The position numbers were made by a program, and so were the translations under genes. From contig LVZA01000001.1 in assembly GCA_023101505.1 (NCBI GenBank), forward strand, positions 248,001-312,000: a stretch of DNA of 64,000 bases, in the 5' to 3' direction. A model generated the notes under the pieces. That model worked only from the letters and a program-made list of their open reading frames with translations, ran no database searches and was not told where the DNA came from. Positions 30,164 through 39,876 of this stretch are shown piece after piece (position 1 is the stretch's first letter; the number at the start of each line of letters is the position of its first letter). The DNA comes from Pasteurellaceae bacterium Pebbles2 (GTDB taxonomy: Bacteria; Pseudomonadota; Gammaproteobacteria; Enterobacterales; Pasteurellaceae).

Positions 30164-31138
30164 TTAAGACTGCCATTTTTTCTGGCTACGCAATAATAAA
30201 TAAATGAAATACACGCCACCGACAAAATTAATAATAATGCTCAAGGTGGTATTAAAAGTGAAAATCTGCGACACCAACACTTGCCCCACAATCAATGTTA
30301 GCATTGCAATTAACATTGCCACTGGCACGAGAATTTTGTGTTTATAAGTTGGCATAAATTCAAAGGTGATATTCATCACCAACAAACCTAAAAAGGTCAG
30401 CGGACCAACAAGTGCGGTGGAAACTGAAGTTAAAATCGCCACTAAAATCAACAAATGTCGAATAATTTTTTGATATGGCACGCCCAAATTAATCGCCTGA
30501 TCTCGTCCCAAAGCCAACACATCAAAATAACGCCAATAACGCAAACTCACGATAATGGTGAGTAATAAAATCGCAAATGCCACCCATAAGATATTGATAT
30601 TAATACGATTAAAACTGGCAAAACCAATATCTTGCACAATTTGAAATTCGTTCGGGTCGATCAGCACTTCCATAAATGTGGTTAAACTTTGGAAAAACGT
30701 GCCGAAAATAATGCCAACTAATAATAGAAAGAACACATTTTGCTGTTCTTTTTTAAATAAAAAATAATAAAGCGAGAGCGCAAATCCCACCATAAGAGCA
30801 GTTGAGCCTAAAAACAGCACAATCGGATTTACCGATAGTAAAGTGGTCGAGCCAAACAAGAAAATAATGATGGTTTGGATCAATAAATAAAGCGAATCCA
30901 AGCCCAAAATACTCGGCGTGAGAATACGATTATTCACCACCGTTTGAAACATCATTGTCGCCAACGCAATCGCCGCCCCTGTGATCATAATCGCAAACAG
31001 GCTTAACGCTCGATGCTGCAAGGCATATTGCCAGCGGTTCGGCAAGTTATAAGCCAAATAAAGCACAATCGCAACCAAGCTCAACAACACTAAAATGGCA
31101 ATTTTTCCACCGTACTTTTGCTTTAAATTAAATGCCAT
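30164..31138 (-). CDS. Siderophore ABC importer, permease 2
   Basis: 324-residue FecCD-type permease with about nine hydrophobic helices. Family landmarks are MMFQTVVNNRILTPSILGLDSLY, the coupling loop LALGRDQAINLGVPYQKI and GPLTFLGLLVMNITF. It begins at ATG 31138, overlapping the end of the first permease by 11 bases; an upstream ATG at 31216 is rejected because it lies fully inside that gene. It resembles YclO/FetD/CeuC. It would pair with the 31128-32084 product to form the membrane channel. Confidence 0.9.
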   Translation of the reverse strand: MAFNLKQKYGGKIAILVLLSLVAIVLYLAYNLPNRWQYALQHRALSLFAIMITGAAIALATMMFQTVVNNRILTPSILGLDSLYLLIQTIIIFLFGSTTLLSVNPIVLFLGSTALMVGFALSLYYFLFKKEQQNVFFLLLVGIIFGTFFQSLTTFMEVLIDPNEFQIVQDIGFASFNRININILWVAFAILLLTIIVSLRYWRYFDVLALGRDQAINLGVPYQKIIRHLLILVAILTSVSTALVGPLTFLGLLVMNITFEFMPTYKHKILVPVAMLIAMLTLIVGQVLVSQIFTFNTTLSIIINFVGGVYFIYLLLRSQKKWQS

Positions 31139-32084
31139 TTTTGTACCTTTTGAATAACAATAATAAGAAAATGGCACTGCCAAACACGCCCACCACTGCA
31201 TTAATCGAGATTTCATAAGGGTAAATCACAACTCGCCCTAAAATATCGCAAAACAAAACGAAAACTGCGCCCAAAAGTGCGGTGTGAGAAAGCACTTTTT
31301 TCAAATGATCGCCTAAATATAACGTAACTAAATTCGGAATAATCAAGCCTAAAAAAGGAATAACGCCGACGGAAACAATTACGATAGACGACACGCTCGC
31401 CACAATCGCCAAGCCCAAATAAAGTACTTTTTGATAATTTAACCCCAAATTAGTGGCAAATTCTTCGCCCATTCCCACAATAGAAAAACGGTTCGCAAAC
31501 AAATATGCCACAACCAAAGCAGGTAAGCTGAGATACAATATTTCGTAACGCCCTGACATTACTAAGGAAAAATCACCTTGTAACCAACCAGAAAGATTTT
31601 GCAACAGATCTTCTTTATAAGCGATAAATGCTGTAATCGAACTAATAATATTGCCGAACATCATACCCACTAGCGGCACAAAAATACTGTCTTTAAATTT
31701 TAGGCGAGATAAAATGGTCATAAACAACAGCGTGCCTAAAAAGGACACCAGTATCGCCACCCCAGTTTTGAGCAACATTGAAGCGGACGGAAATAGCAAA
31801 ATCGCAATCAAAATGCCTAAACGTGCGCTGTCCATCGTGCCAGCCGTTGTTGGCGATACAAAGCGATTGCGGCTTAGTTGCTGCATCACCAAACCACAAA
31901 TACTCAACGCCGCCCCTGCGATCAAAATACTGATCAAGCGAGGCACACGGCTCACTAAAAAAATTTCCCACTGCTCACCATCAAATGCCAACAAACCTGG
32001 CAAATTAACCGTACTCACACCAATAAATAAAGATAATAGGGAAAATACGACAAGCAACAATAATAAATAACGTCGTTTTACCAT
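31128..32084 (-). CDS. Siderophore ABC importer, permease 1
   Basis: 318-residue FecCD-type permease. Landmarks are RVPRLISILIAGAALSICGLVMQQLSRN, SPTTAGTMDSARLG, and the coupling loop GEEFATNLGLNYQKV. The ATG at 32084 is chosen because the Fur-box promoter lies right upstream and the family begins near MVKRRY; the longer ORF from 32210 would start upstream of the promoter. It resembles YclN/FetC/CeuB. It is the first gene of the operon, permease-permease-ATPase-binding protein, the order of the vct/fet type clusters. Confidence 0.88.
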   Translation of the reverse strand: MVKRRYLLLLLVVFSLLSLFIGVSTVNLPGLLAFDGEQWEIFLVSRVPRLISILIAGAALSICGLVMQQLSRNRFVSPTTAGTMDSARLGILIAILLFPSASMLLKTGVAILVSFLGTLLFMTILSRLKFKDSIFVPLVGMMFGNIISSITAFIAYKEDLLQNLSGWLQGDFSLVMSGRYEILYLSLPALVVAYLFANRFSIVGMGEEFATNLGLNYQKVLYLGLAIVASVSSIVIVSVGVIPFLGLIIPNLVTLYLGDHLKKVLSHTALLGAVFVLFCDILGRVVIYPYEISINAVVGVFGSAIFLLLLFKRYKNGI

Positions 32085-32099
32085 TGCGTAAATAATAAA

Positions 32100-32152
32100 G
32101 TAAATGATAATAATTCTTATATAGAGAATAACATAAAATTCTTGTTTGTCAA
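32100..32152 (-). promoter_or_regulatory. Fur-regulated promoter of the siderophore operon
   Basis: Minus strand TTGACA (32147-32152, perfect -35) and TATTCT (32125-32130) are 16 bases apart. The 19-base element at 32100-32118, with core AATGATAATAATT, matches the Fur consensus at about 14 of 19 positions. Fur bound here would block the start site. Confidence 0.8.
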
Positions 32153-32187
32153 AAGGAAAGACGTAGGAAAATGCATAGAAAAAAAGC

Positions 32188-32230
32188 AAAAGTGCGGTGG
32201 AAAAATTCATACTTTTTCCACCGCACTTTT
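32188..32230 (-). terminator. mepM terminator: inverted uptake-signal pair
   Basis: AAAAGTGCGGTGGAAAAA and TTTTTCCACCGCACTTTT form an 18-base-pair stem; on the minus strand GCTTTTTTTC follows. It insulates mepM from the siderophore promoter. Confidence 0.85.
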
Positions 32231-32250
32231 GAGTGATGTTGATTTGCTAT

Positions 32251-33744
32251 TTACAGCTTAAGTTGGCGTTCGGCTGCTTTGGCTTTGACTAAGAAACTTT
32301 TACGTTCACTGTCTTTCATTCCAGAGTTCGTGCCTGGTAATTTGATTGTCATCGGGTTAACTGGGCGACCGTTGATGTGGAATTCATAATGCAAGTGTGC
32401 GCCTGTGGAAATTCCTGTATTTCCTGAAAGTGCAATGCGTTCGCCACGTTTCACGCTTTGCCCTGCTCGCACGAGCGGTTTGCTTAGGTGCATATAGACC
32501 GTTTGATATTCACGTCCGTGGCGGAGTACGATATAACGCCCTGCGCCGCCTGCTTGATAAGCCACTTTCTCCACCACCGCATCGGCAGGGGCAATTACAG
32601 GCGTGCCGCTTGGTAAGGCAAAATCTACGCCTTTATGCGGACGAACTCGCCCTGTTACGGGGTGGCGACGTTGTGGGTTAAACTGCGAAGAAATTCGGGC
32701 CTGGCGTTGCAACGGAATTCGAGCAAAGCCTTTACCGATGGTTTCCCCTTGTCGGTTGTAATAACGTCCGTTATCTGATTGAATTGCATAATAACTTTTG
32801 CCATTTGTGCGAATGTGAATTGCATCAACATTCCCTTGCCCTGTTAATTTATCGCCCAAATATTCACGGGTAACTAATACGGCAAATGTGTCGCCTTTGC
32901 CCAATTTTGCAACATTAACTTGCCATTGAAGTGCGGTGTTTAATTGGTTAATTTGTCGATTATCTAAGCCTAATTTTTTAAGGCTTGCGGTTAATGTGCC
33001 GTCAATTTTGCCTTTTAGCACATCTTTTTTCCAAATACTTTTCTTCTCAATGACTTGGCGAGCAAATTTATCTTGTTCTTTGCGTTCGTAAATGCGCTCT
33101 TCTTTTTCTGAAACTAGCCAATTTAAATATTCAAGTTCATTTTGGTTATCTAAGATCCAATAAATTTGTTGCCCTGCTTTGAGATTTTTCAATTCAGGAT
33201 AGGCTGCAATTAAACGTTGGCTGGTGTCATCTTCTAAACCAGACATTTCTAGTACGTCTTTTAATTTATCACCACGCACAACGGTGTAAGAAAACTGGTC
33301 GCTAATTCGTTTGGCTTGATCAGCGGCATCTAATAAGTCGTCTAAAATACTTTGGGCATCATCAGGTAATTTGGCTTGTCCAAGATCAATTTGATCCACT
33401 TCATCATCTTCAGCCAATAATTCATCATCAAAAGAAGTCGCATCATTTTTTTGTTCTTCTTTTATATCATTATGTTGTGCTGTAACTGGCGGTTCGCCTT
33501 GTTCTGTGCTGTTTTCAGAGGTTGCGGAATGCTGTTCACTGTCAGCAGGCGAAGTGGGTTGCAAGGCTTGATATTGTGTTTCTTCAGGCGGTTTTGTGGT
33601 GTCTAATGGCGCATTTTCAGCCGTATTTTTTAAACTTAAAATTCCCCCTGTGATAATACAAAGCACAGCAAAAAAGAAAATCATCGCTTTAATACGAGAT
33701 TTTCTCTTGCGTCGTTCACGGGCGAGTTTAACGTGTTGCACCAC
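32251..33744 (-). CDS. mepM: Murein DD-endopeptidase MepM
   Basis: 497-residue M23 peptidase that cuts D-Ala-mDAP crosslinks so new glycan can be inserted. An N-terminal membrane anchor ([21 protein letters not shown]) is followed by a low-complexity Glu/Ser/Pro spacer, a LysM-like segment ([18 protein letters not shown]) and the catalytic domain: [16 protein letters not shown] carries the H-x3-D zinc pair and [13 protein letters not shown] the HLH motif. It is close to HI0409 of H. influenzae. It is divergent from znuCB, as in that species and in E. coli. Confidence 0.92.
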   Translation of the reverse strand: MVQHVKLARERRKRKSRIKAMIFFFAVLCIITGGILSLKNTAENAPLDTTKPPEETQYQALQPTSPADSEQHSATSENSTEQGEPPVTAQHNDIKEEQKNDATSFDDELLAEDDEVDQIDLGQAKLPDDAQSILDDLLDAADQAKRISDQFSYTVVRGDKLKDVLEMSGLEDDTSQRLIAAYPELKNLKAGQQIYWILDNQNELEYLNWLVSEKEERIYERKEQDKFARQVIEKKSIWKKDVLKGKIDGTLTASLKKLGLDNRQINQLNTALQWQVNVAKLGKGDTFAVLVTREYLGDKLTGQGNVDAIHIRTNGKSYYAIQSDNGRYYNRQGETIGKGFARIPLQRQARISSQFNPQRRHPVTGRVRPHKGVDFALPSGTPVIAPADAVVEKVAYQAGGAGRYIVLRHGREYQTVYMHLSKPLVRAGQSVKRGERIALSGNTGISTGAHLHYEFHINGRPVNPMTIKLPGTNSGMKDSERKSFLVKAKAAERQLKL

Positions 33745-33833
33745 TATTTATTTTTGTCCTTATAAAAATCTATGTGCTTATGACAAGACAATATCCAAAA
33801 AATTCATTATATACAAATAAAAAATAGGATATA

Positions 33834-33848
33834 GCAATAAATTATTGC
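33834..33848. promoter_or_regulatory. Inverted repeat between mepM and znuC
   Basis: GCAATAA-A-TTATTGC is a perfect 7-1-7 palindrome in the 203-base divergent gap. It could be an operator for zinc control of znuCB and mepM, but it does not match the E. coli Zur consensus well. Confidence 0.35.
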
Positions 33849-33947
33849 AATGACTTATTTTTTAATCAGTTAAACTTGTTTTAGACCGAAAAATAAGCTA
33901 AGGTAGCCAGCATTTTACTAATGCCGTTATTTACGCAGTGGAATTCA

Positions 33948-34817
33948 ATGCAAATTAATTCAATTCACTCAGCCCCAAAAACATTATCCAAATACGCCGC
34001 TTTAGCGCAATCATCGGAACAGCCCTTAGTTGAGCTTAAAGATATTAGCGTTATTTTTTCGCAAAAAGTTGCTTTGCAGCACATTAATTTACGCATTTTC
34101 CCGAATTCAATTACGACAATCGTCGGCCCTAATGGTGGCGGTAAATCTACCTTATTAAAGGTGTTACTCAAACTATTATCGCCAACAAAAGGCAGCGTTA
34201 CTTATCGTGCCGATTTGCGAGTGGGCTATGTGCCGCAAAAAATTCATTTGGATCATAGCTTGCCAGTTACCGTAGAACGATTTTTGTCATTGAAAAAAGG
34301 CATTCAAAAAAGTGATATTCAACAGGCTTTAGAATTGCTTTCTATTTCTCATTTAATCAAAAATAGTATGCAAAAATTATCGGGCGGTGAAATGCAGCGA
34401 GTGTTAATTGCACGAGCCATTTTAAATAAACCGAATTTGTTAGTGCTTGATGAACCAACACAAGGTGTTGATATAAATGGACAAATTGAGTTATATCAAT
34501 TAATTCATCAAACCCAACAAAAATTAAATTGCGCTATTTTGATGGTATCGCACGATTTGCATATCGTAATGGCGGACACCAATGAAGTGCTTTGTGTCAA
34601 TCAGCATATTTGCTGTGCTGGTACGCCAGAAACAGTGTCAAACGATCCTAAATTTATTCATTTTTTTGGCGATCAGTTTTCTAAAAATATCGCATTTTAT
34701 ACTCATCATCACAACCATAATCATAATATTCACGGCGACATTTGTTGTCAGAATAACCACGCTTGTGCCCAGCACCATCACAGCACAAGCCCCACTAACA
34801 ACGACGTGAATAGGTAA
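33948..34817 (+). CDS. znuC: Zinc ABC transporter ATPase ZnuC
   Basis: 289-residue ATPase of the high-affinity zinc importer. Walker A is GPNGGGKST, the signature is [17 protein letters not shown], Walker B is [13 protein letters not shown] and the switch histidine is VSHDLHIVM. The last 40 residues form a tail of many His and several Cys ([18 protein letters not shown], then HACAQHHHS), a putative zinc-sensing or storage region. ATG 33948 is chosen over 33921 because GTGGA precedes it and the upstream residues are not family-like. ZnuB follows 5 bases after the stop. znuA is not adjacent. Confidence 0.92.
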   Translation: MQINSIHSAPKTLSKYAALAQSSEQPLVELKDISVIFSQKVALQHINLRIFPNSITTIVGPNGGGKSTLLKVLLKLLSPTKGSVTYRADLRVGYVPQKIHLDHSLPVTVERFLSLKKGIQKSDIQQALELLSISHLIKNSMQKLSGGEMQRVLIARAILNKPNLLVLDEPTQGVDINGQIELYQLIHQTQQKLNCAILMVSHDLHIVMADTNEVLCVNQHICCAGTPETVSNDPKFIHFFGDQFSKNIAFYTHHHNHNHNIHGDICCQNNHACAQHHHSTSPTNNDVNR

Positions 34818-34822
34818 TCTAT

Positions 34823-35608
34823 ATGTTTGAAATTATTTTCCCTGCTTGGATTGCTGGCATTTTGTTGTCTTTTATCACCGCACCTTTGGGCGCATTCGTT
34901 GTGTGGCGTAAAATGGCGTACTTCGGCGACACCCTGGCCCACTCGGCGTTACTCGGTGTTGCTCTAGGCATTTTCTTTGATGTAAATCCTTACTTAGCGA
35001 TTGTGCTACTCACGCTAATTTTAGCCATTGCAATGGTTTGGTTAGAAAATAACACGCAATTTTCCGTAGATACCCTGCTCGGAATTATTGCGCACAGTTG
35101 CCTTTCTCTCGGCGTAATCACCGTGCAATTATTAGAAAATGTGCGTGTTGATTTAATGGGCTATTTATTCGGTGATTTATTAGCCGTAAATATGGAAGAT
35201 GTGCTTTATATCGCCATCGGCGTGGTGTTCGTCTTAAGTTTATTGCTGTATTTTTGGAAAGATCTCATTTCCACCACCGTAAGCCCTGAACTGGCGCAAG
35301 TGGAAGGGGTGAATGTGAAAAAAATCCGCTTTATTTTAATGATTTTAACCGCACTTACCATTGCATTGAGTATGAAATTCGTGGGCGCATTAATCATCAC
35401 TTCCCTACTGATTATTCCAGCAGCCACGGCAAGGCGTTTTGCTCGCACGCCTGAAACAATGGCGATGATCGCCGTGTTAGTCAGCATTATTGCCGTGAGT
35501 TTGGGGCTAATGCTATCAGCACTTTATAATACCGCAGCTGGGCCTTCTGTGGTAATCGCTTCGTCGTTATTATTTATCTTGGCTTTATTTAAAAAAGAAA
35601 ACAATTAA
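34823..35608 (+). CDS. znuB: Zinc ABC transporter permease ZnuB
   Basis: 261-residue inner-membrane permease with about eight hydrophobic helices, of the ABC-3 metal family. Landmarks are [23 protein letters not shown], the histidine of [10 protein letters not shown], and [16 protein letters not shown]. It forms the channel for the ZnuA-delivered zinc ion. It is coupled to znuC with a 5-base gap. A periplasmic znuA must lie elsewhere. mrcB begins 67 bases later. Confidence 0.94.
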   Translation: MFEIIFPAWIAGILLSFITAPLGAFVVWRKMAYFGDTLAHSALLGVALGIFFDVNPYLAIVLLTLILAIAMVWLENNTQFSVDTLLGIIAHSCLSLGVITVQLLENVRVDLMGYLFGDLLAVNMEDVLYIAIGVVFVLSLLLYFWKDLISTTVSPELAQVEGVNVKKIRFILMILTALTIALSMKFVGALIITSLLIIPAATARRFARTPETMAMIAVLVSIIAVSLGLMLSALYNTAAGPSVVIASSLLFILALFKKENN

Positions 35609-35675
35609 TTAACATTAATTTTTCATTATTCTATGTTAAAATTCGCCATATTTTGCTCGGAAAATAGGATTGTGA

Positions 35676-38132
35676 ATGTCTAGGGAACAACAAAAACAAA
35701 CTACTCCAACAGAACAACAAACTGACCCAAGGTCAGAACAAAATTCTGCAGAGCCGATACCTTTTGCCAAAAAGCATAAATGGAAGCTCTTTTTTGCTAA
35801 AATTATTTTTACGGTCGGCACATTGGCACTTTTTTATGGTGTCTATTTAGATGCTCGTATTCGTGCCAAAATGGACGGTCAAATTTGGCGATTACCTGCG
35901 GAAGTTTATAGCCGCATCGAAAGCGTGCGCCTACAAGACAAGCTCACCTTAAATGACGTTACTCAGTTATTATTAAATAATGATTACCGTCAAACCACTT
36001 TTGTTGCCGCCCCTGGTGATTTCAAAATTGAAAACGACACCATCGTGTTGTTGCGCCGTGCTTTTCCGTTTCCTGACAGACCTGAAGCTCAACGTGTATT
36101 CCGCCTGCGTTTCCACGAAGAAAAACTTGACGTGATTGAAGATTTAATCAATCGAACCACTATTGAAGAATTTCGTCTTGCGCCCAAATTGGTGGCAATG
36201 TTGCAATCTGAAAAAGAAGAACGTTTAGCTATTTCTTTGCAGAATTACCCACGTTTTCTGATCGATACCCTACTTTTAACCGAAGATCGCCGCTTTTATG
36301 AGCATCAAGGAATTAGCCCTTTAGGCATTTTACGTGCAATGGTTACTAATATTCGTGCAGGGCAAACCGTGCAAGGCGGTAGTACCTTAACGCAGCAGTT
36401 AGTAAAAAACTTATTTTTAACCAACGAACGCTCGCTAACTCGCAAAGTTAATGAAGCCTTAATGGCGGTGATGTTAGACTGGCGTTACGACAAAAACACT
36501 ATTTTAGAAACCTATTTAAACGAAATTTATTTAGGACAAAATGGCGACACGCAAATTCACGGCTTTGAATTAGCTAGCCACTTCCTTTTCGGGCGTTCAG
36601 TGCGTGAAATTAGCCTTGACCAAATTGCTTTATTGGTGGGAATGGTAAAAGGCCCGTCGCTTTATAATCCTTGGCGCAACCCGACTTACGCCAAAGAGCG
36701 TCGTAATGTGGTGTTAGGCTTAATGCTAGAACACAAAATGATCGACCAAGAGCTATTTGATATGCTCAGCCAACGCCCTTTAGGTGTGCAAGAAAAAGGC
36801 GCAATTACACGCCCTTACCCTGCATTTATTCAGACTTTGCAAACAGAATTGCGCCAAAATTTAGGCGAAAGTAAGCTCTCAACCTTGCTCGGTGCTCGCA
36901 TTTTTACGACCCTAGATATTAAACAACAAGCCTACGCAGAACAAGCGGTGGTCAATGCCACTCAAGCCTTGCAATTAAAGGTAAAAAATCCTCACTTGCA
37001 AGCGGCGATGGTCGTTGCTGATTATCAAAAAGGGGAAATTCGTGCCGTTGTTGGTGGATTGCAAACCCAATATGCAGGTTTTAACCGTGCCTTAATGGCG
37101 AAGCGCCAAATTGGCTCGTTGGTAAAACCGTCAATTTATTTGACCGCACTTTCAGATCCTGAGAAGTTCCGTTTGAATAGCCCGATTAACAACCAGCCTA
37201 TCACAATCAACGTAAAAGGCAGCCCACCGTGGCAGCCACGCAACTACGACCGCCGTTATAGTGGTTCGGTAATGTTAGTCGATGCGCTCTCTCGCTCGCT
37301 GAATATTCCAACGGTGAATATTGGTATGAAAATGGGCTTGAGCAAAGTGATTGAAACACAACAAGCAATGGGCTGGGATCAGGTGAAAATTCCTAAAGTA
37401 CCAGCGATGTTGCTCGGCTCTTATAGCATTTCGCCTTATGACGTAACCAAGTCTTATCAGGTGATTGCGAATAATGGCGGAAAAATTCCGTTAAGTACCA
37501 TTAGCACAATTACCGACCGACAAGGCGAAGTAATTTTCCAACATAACACCGAAGCGGAGCAAGTTGTGCCTGCACAAGCGGCATTCCAAACCCTTTATGC
37601 GATGCAACAAGTGGTGGAACGTGGCACGGCTCGAAGCCTACAAACTGACTTTGCAAACTTACACTTAGCGGGTAAAACAGGCACGACTAACGACGCTCGA
37701 GATACTTGGTATGTGGGCATTGACGGCGAAAACGTAGCAACGGTTTGGCTTGGCCGTGATGACAACGGTGAAACAGGATTAACAGGCGCAAGTGGCGCAT
37801 TGGAAATCTATAAAAACTACTTACGCCTAGCCGAAGTTTCACCATTTAAACCGAAAAAACCAGAGGAAATAAAATGGGTCGGCATCAACAGTTACGGTAG
37901 CTGGAACTGCGACAGCCCAGTACGAAACATTCCAGTATGGGCAAATAAAGGACAGAATTTCTGCTTCTCTAATACACCAAGCACACCCGTTAGTGTTGTG
38001 GAAAGCAAACCTGCCTATTCAGCTCCAACGGCAGTTCCAACGACTGTGCCACAGCCAACCGCACCACAGCCGCCAACATCTCCACCAGCCGCAAAACCTG
38101 CACCAGTGGAAGAAGCTAGACCAGCTGGCTAA
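35676..38132 (+). CDS. mrcB: Penicillin-binding protein 1B MrcB
   Basis: 818-residue bifunctional peptidoglycan synthase. A cytoplasmic N-terminus leads to one membrane helix (FFAKIIFTVGTLALFYGVYLD), a UB2H-like region, the glycosyltransferase domain (LLTEDRRFYEHQGISP with the catalytic glutamate, GGSTLTQQLVKNLFL), and the transpeptidase domain with the nucleophile serine in GSLVKP, the SLN triad and AGKTGTTNDARDTW. The C-terminus is Pro/Thr/Ala-rich. No PBP-mediated resistance change can be claimed from sequence alone. It is a single gene. Confidence 0.95.
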   Translation: MSREQQKQTTPTEQQTDPRSEQNSAEPIPFAKKHKWKLFFAKIIFTVGTLALFYGVYLDARIRAKMDGQIWRLPAEVYSRIESVRLQDKLTLNDVTQLLLNNDYRQTTFVAAPGDFKIENDTIVLLRRAFPFPDRPEAQRVFRLRFHEEKLDVIEDLINRTTIEEFRLAPKLVAMLQSEKEERLAISLQNYPRFLIDTLLLTEDRRFYEHQGISPLGILRAMVTNIRAGQTVQGGSTLTQQLVKNLFLTNERSLTRKVNEALMAVMLDWRYDKNTILETYLNEIYLGQNGDTQIHGFELASHFLFGRSVREISLDQIALLVGMVKGPSLYNPWRNPTYAKERRNVVLGLMLEHKMIDQELFDMLSQRPLGVQEKGAITRPYPAFIQTLQTELRQNLGESKLSTLLGARIFTTLDIKQQAYAEQAVVNATQALQLKVKNPHLQAAMVVADYQKGEIRAVVGGLQTQYAGFNRALMAKRQIGSLVKPSIYLTALSDPEKFRLNSPINNQPITINVKGSPPWQPRNYDRRYSGSVMLVDALSRSLNIPTVNIGMKMGLSKVIETQQAMGWDQVKIPKVPAMLLGSYSISPYDVTKSYQVIANNGGKIPLSTISTITDRQGEVIFQHNTEAEQVVPAQAAFQTLYAMQQVVERGTARSLQTDFANLHLAGKTGTTNDARDTWYVGIDGENVATVWLGRDDNGETGLTGASGALEIYKNYLRLAEVSPFKPKKPEEIKWVGINSYGSWNCDSPVRNIPVWANKGQNFCFSNTPSTPVSVVESKPAYSAPTAVPTTVPQPTAPQPPTSPPAAKPAPVEEARPAG

Positions 38133-38210
38133 CCATATGGACTAGGATAAAAGCAAATAAAAGTGCGGTGTATTTTTTGATAGTTTTGAAAAATTAACAT
38201 AGATTTGTTG

Positions 38211-39290
38211 GGCATAGTAGACAAAATAGTTGGTAAAAAGTGGGTTAAAGTCTTATAGTAAAAGCCTTTAATCCACTTTTTTGAAAATGAACAAAAAACT
38301 TGCTTTTTTGCCAAAAATCAGCTATTCCAAAATATGGCACTCAAAATCAATCTCAACGTTATAAATGCACGCATTGCAATAAAACATTTACCTTATCGAA
38401 AAAATTAAATTCTGAATTAATTTAGAAAGATTACATTGGCGGAAAACAAACCTATAAACAACTTGCCGATAAATATCAATGTTCAGTGAGAACAATTCAA
38501 CGATATATTCAAAAATTATTAAAAACAGAATTAAATCAAGCTCCAAATAAAAAACTTAATCTAATTATTGATACCGCATTCTTTGGACGAAGATTTGGCG
38601 TGATGTTTTTTATGGATAGTATCTCAAAAAAGGTCGTTTATCATCAAATAGTAAAAAAATAGAGGAGGATGTCTACCACCGTCTTGGTGTTAATCACTAA
38701 AGGGAAAAAGGCTATCAAATATAATCAATTACTTGTGATGGATGACGTAACTTATTAAAGGATAGTTTTAATATACCAATCCAACTCTGTCAGTTTCATC
38801 AGATCGCAATAGTCATTCGAAGGCTCCTAGAAAGCCTAAATCTACGACGAGAAAAGAGCTCAAACAATTCGTTAAAACCCTTAAAAATAGCTCAAAAAAT
38901 GAATTTTATCATCATTTACATCTATGCTATTTAAAACATCAAGAATTTATAAATGAGCGTTCAGAATATCCAAATGAAAAAGGAAAGTTTCCTTATAAAC
39001 AACGTGGATTACATGGTGCATATGCAAGTCTAAGACGAAATGAAGATTATTTATTTACGTTTGAAAAATACCCTGAATTAAAACAACTAATCGTATTGAG
39101 GGGTTATTTAAAGAACTTAACCAGAAATTAAACATTCATAATGGATTAACTAAAAACAATAATCTGTTGTTTTAAAATGCTTTTTAAGCAAAAGAAGTTG
39201 GTGATATATGAAGGATTTTAATATTACCAACTGTTTTGTCCAATAGAGGCTATTGTCTAAAAAAGTGCCAACTATTTTGTCTACTATGCC
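38211..39290 (+). mobile_element. Decayed insertion sequence, copy 1 (IS256 variant, zinc-binding type)
   Basis: Terminal inverted repeats are readable: GGCATAGTAGACAAAATAG at 38211 and its complement ending CTACTATGCC at 39290. The transposase frame begins with a zinc ribbon (CQKSAIPKYGTQ, then YKCTHCNKTFTLSK), a helix-turn-helix (YKQLADKYQCSVRTIQRYI) and LIIDTAFFGRRFGVMFF, but has TAG stops at about 38423 and 38660 plus later frameshifts, so it is inactive. A second IR-like sequence (39225-39250) lies just inside the right end. A possible target repeat TTGTTGG occurs beside each end. Confidence 0.85.
38270..39175 (+). pseudogene. Transposase pseudogene in decayed IS copy 1
   Basis: Reconstructed fragments: zinc-ribbon N-terminus, HTH, partial catalytic region, then PKSTTRKELKQFVKTL, YHHLHLCYLKHQEFINERSEYPNE and KGKFPYKQRGLHGAYASLRRNE in a shifted frame. 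Two in-frame stops and at least one frameshift disrupt it. The family call (IS256-variant, zinc-binding type) is from recall and should be confirmed. Confidence 0.75.
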
Positions 39291-39315
39291 GCTTGTTGGC
39301 TTAATGGGTAATAAA

Positions 39316-39341
39316 AAGACCTTTGAATAATCAAAGGTCTT
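39316..39341 (-). terminator. Terminator after slyB-type lipoprotein gene
   Basis: AAGACCTTTGA and TCAAAGGTCTT pair around ATAA; TTTTTATT follows on the minus strand. Confidence 0.8.
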
Positions 39342-39388
39342 ATGCTATCTAGTAAATTATCGCTATGCGATTACATTAGCTGAATTAA

Positions 39389-39853
39389 TTAAAGCGCAGA
39401 AACGTTTAGGCTTGAACCACCAACGATACGCACACGAGTACCAGCTTTAGTTAAACTTTCGTCGTATTTTTGCACAACAACGATTTCTTTACCGTCGTCT
39501 TTCTTAATTGTCATTTCTAATGAATCTACTTGGCTTGCTTTTTCTTCTACTTTGCTACCGATCATCGCGCCAGCAATAGCACCAACTGCCGTTGCAATAG
39601 CTTGACCACGACCACCACCAATAGTAGAAGCAGCGATTCCGCCTAATGCACCACCACCAACAGAGCCTAATACGCCTTGATTGTCTGCTTGAATTTTAAC
39701 AGAACGCACTGCAACGATAGTACCATAAGAAATTGAACGAGCTTCTTTCGCTTGTCCACCAGAGTAAACATTGCCACTAAATACGTCAGTATTTGCACAA
39801 CCAGTAACACCGAAGCTCACTAGAATTGCAAGCGCTAATGTCATTTTTTTCAT
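39389..39853 (-). CDS. slyB: Outer membrane lipoprotein SlyB / Pcp
   Basis: 154-residue lipoprotein of the SlyB/Pcp family. Signal peptide and lipobox are MKKMTLALAILVSFGVTGC with the modified cysteine at residue 19. The mature part has the glycine-zipper region GSVGGGALGGIAASTIGGGRGQ and AIAGAMIGSKVEEKAS, followed by a beta-rich C-terminus. It matches the 15-kDa peptidoglycan-associated lipoprotein Pcp of Haemophilus. SlyB helps maintain outer-membrane integrity under stress. It is last in an apparent yecM-lipoprotein-slyB minus-strand cluster. Confidence 0.9.
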   Translation of the reverse strand: MKKMTLALAILVSFGVTGCANTDVFSGNVYSGGQAKEARSISYGTIVAVRSVKIQADNQGVLGSVGGGALGGIAASTIGGGRGQAIATAVGAIAGAMIGSKVEEKASQVDSLEMTIKKDDGKEIVVVQKYDESLTKAGTRVRIVGGSSLNVSAL

Positions 39854-39876
39854 ACGAAAATCGCCTTATTGCTTAA

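Noticed and set aside
38129-38314. A 61-codon minus-strand frame after mrcB
   Set aside because: It spans the left end of the IS relic and an uptake signal; nothing supports a gene.
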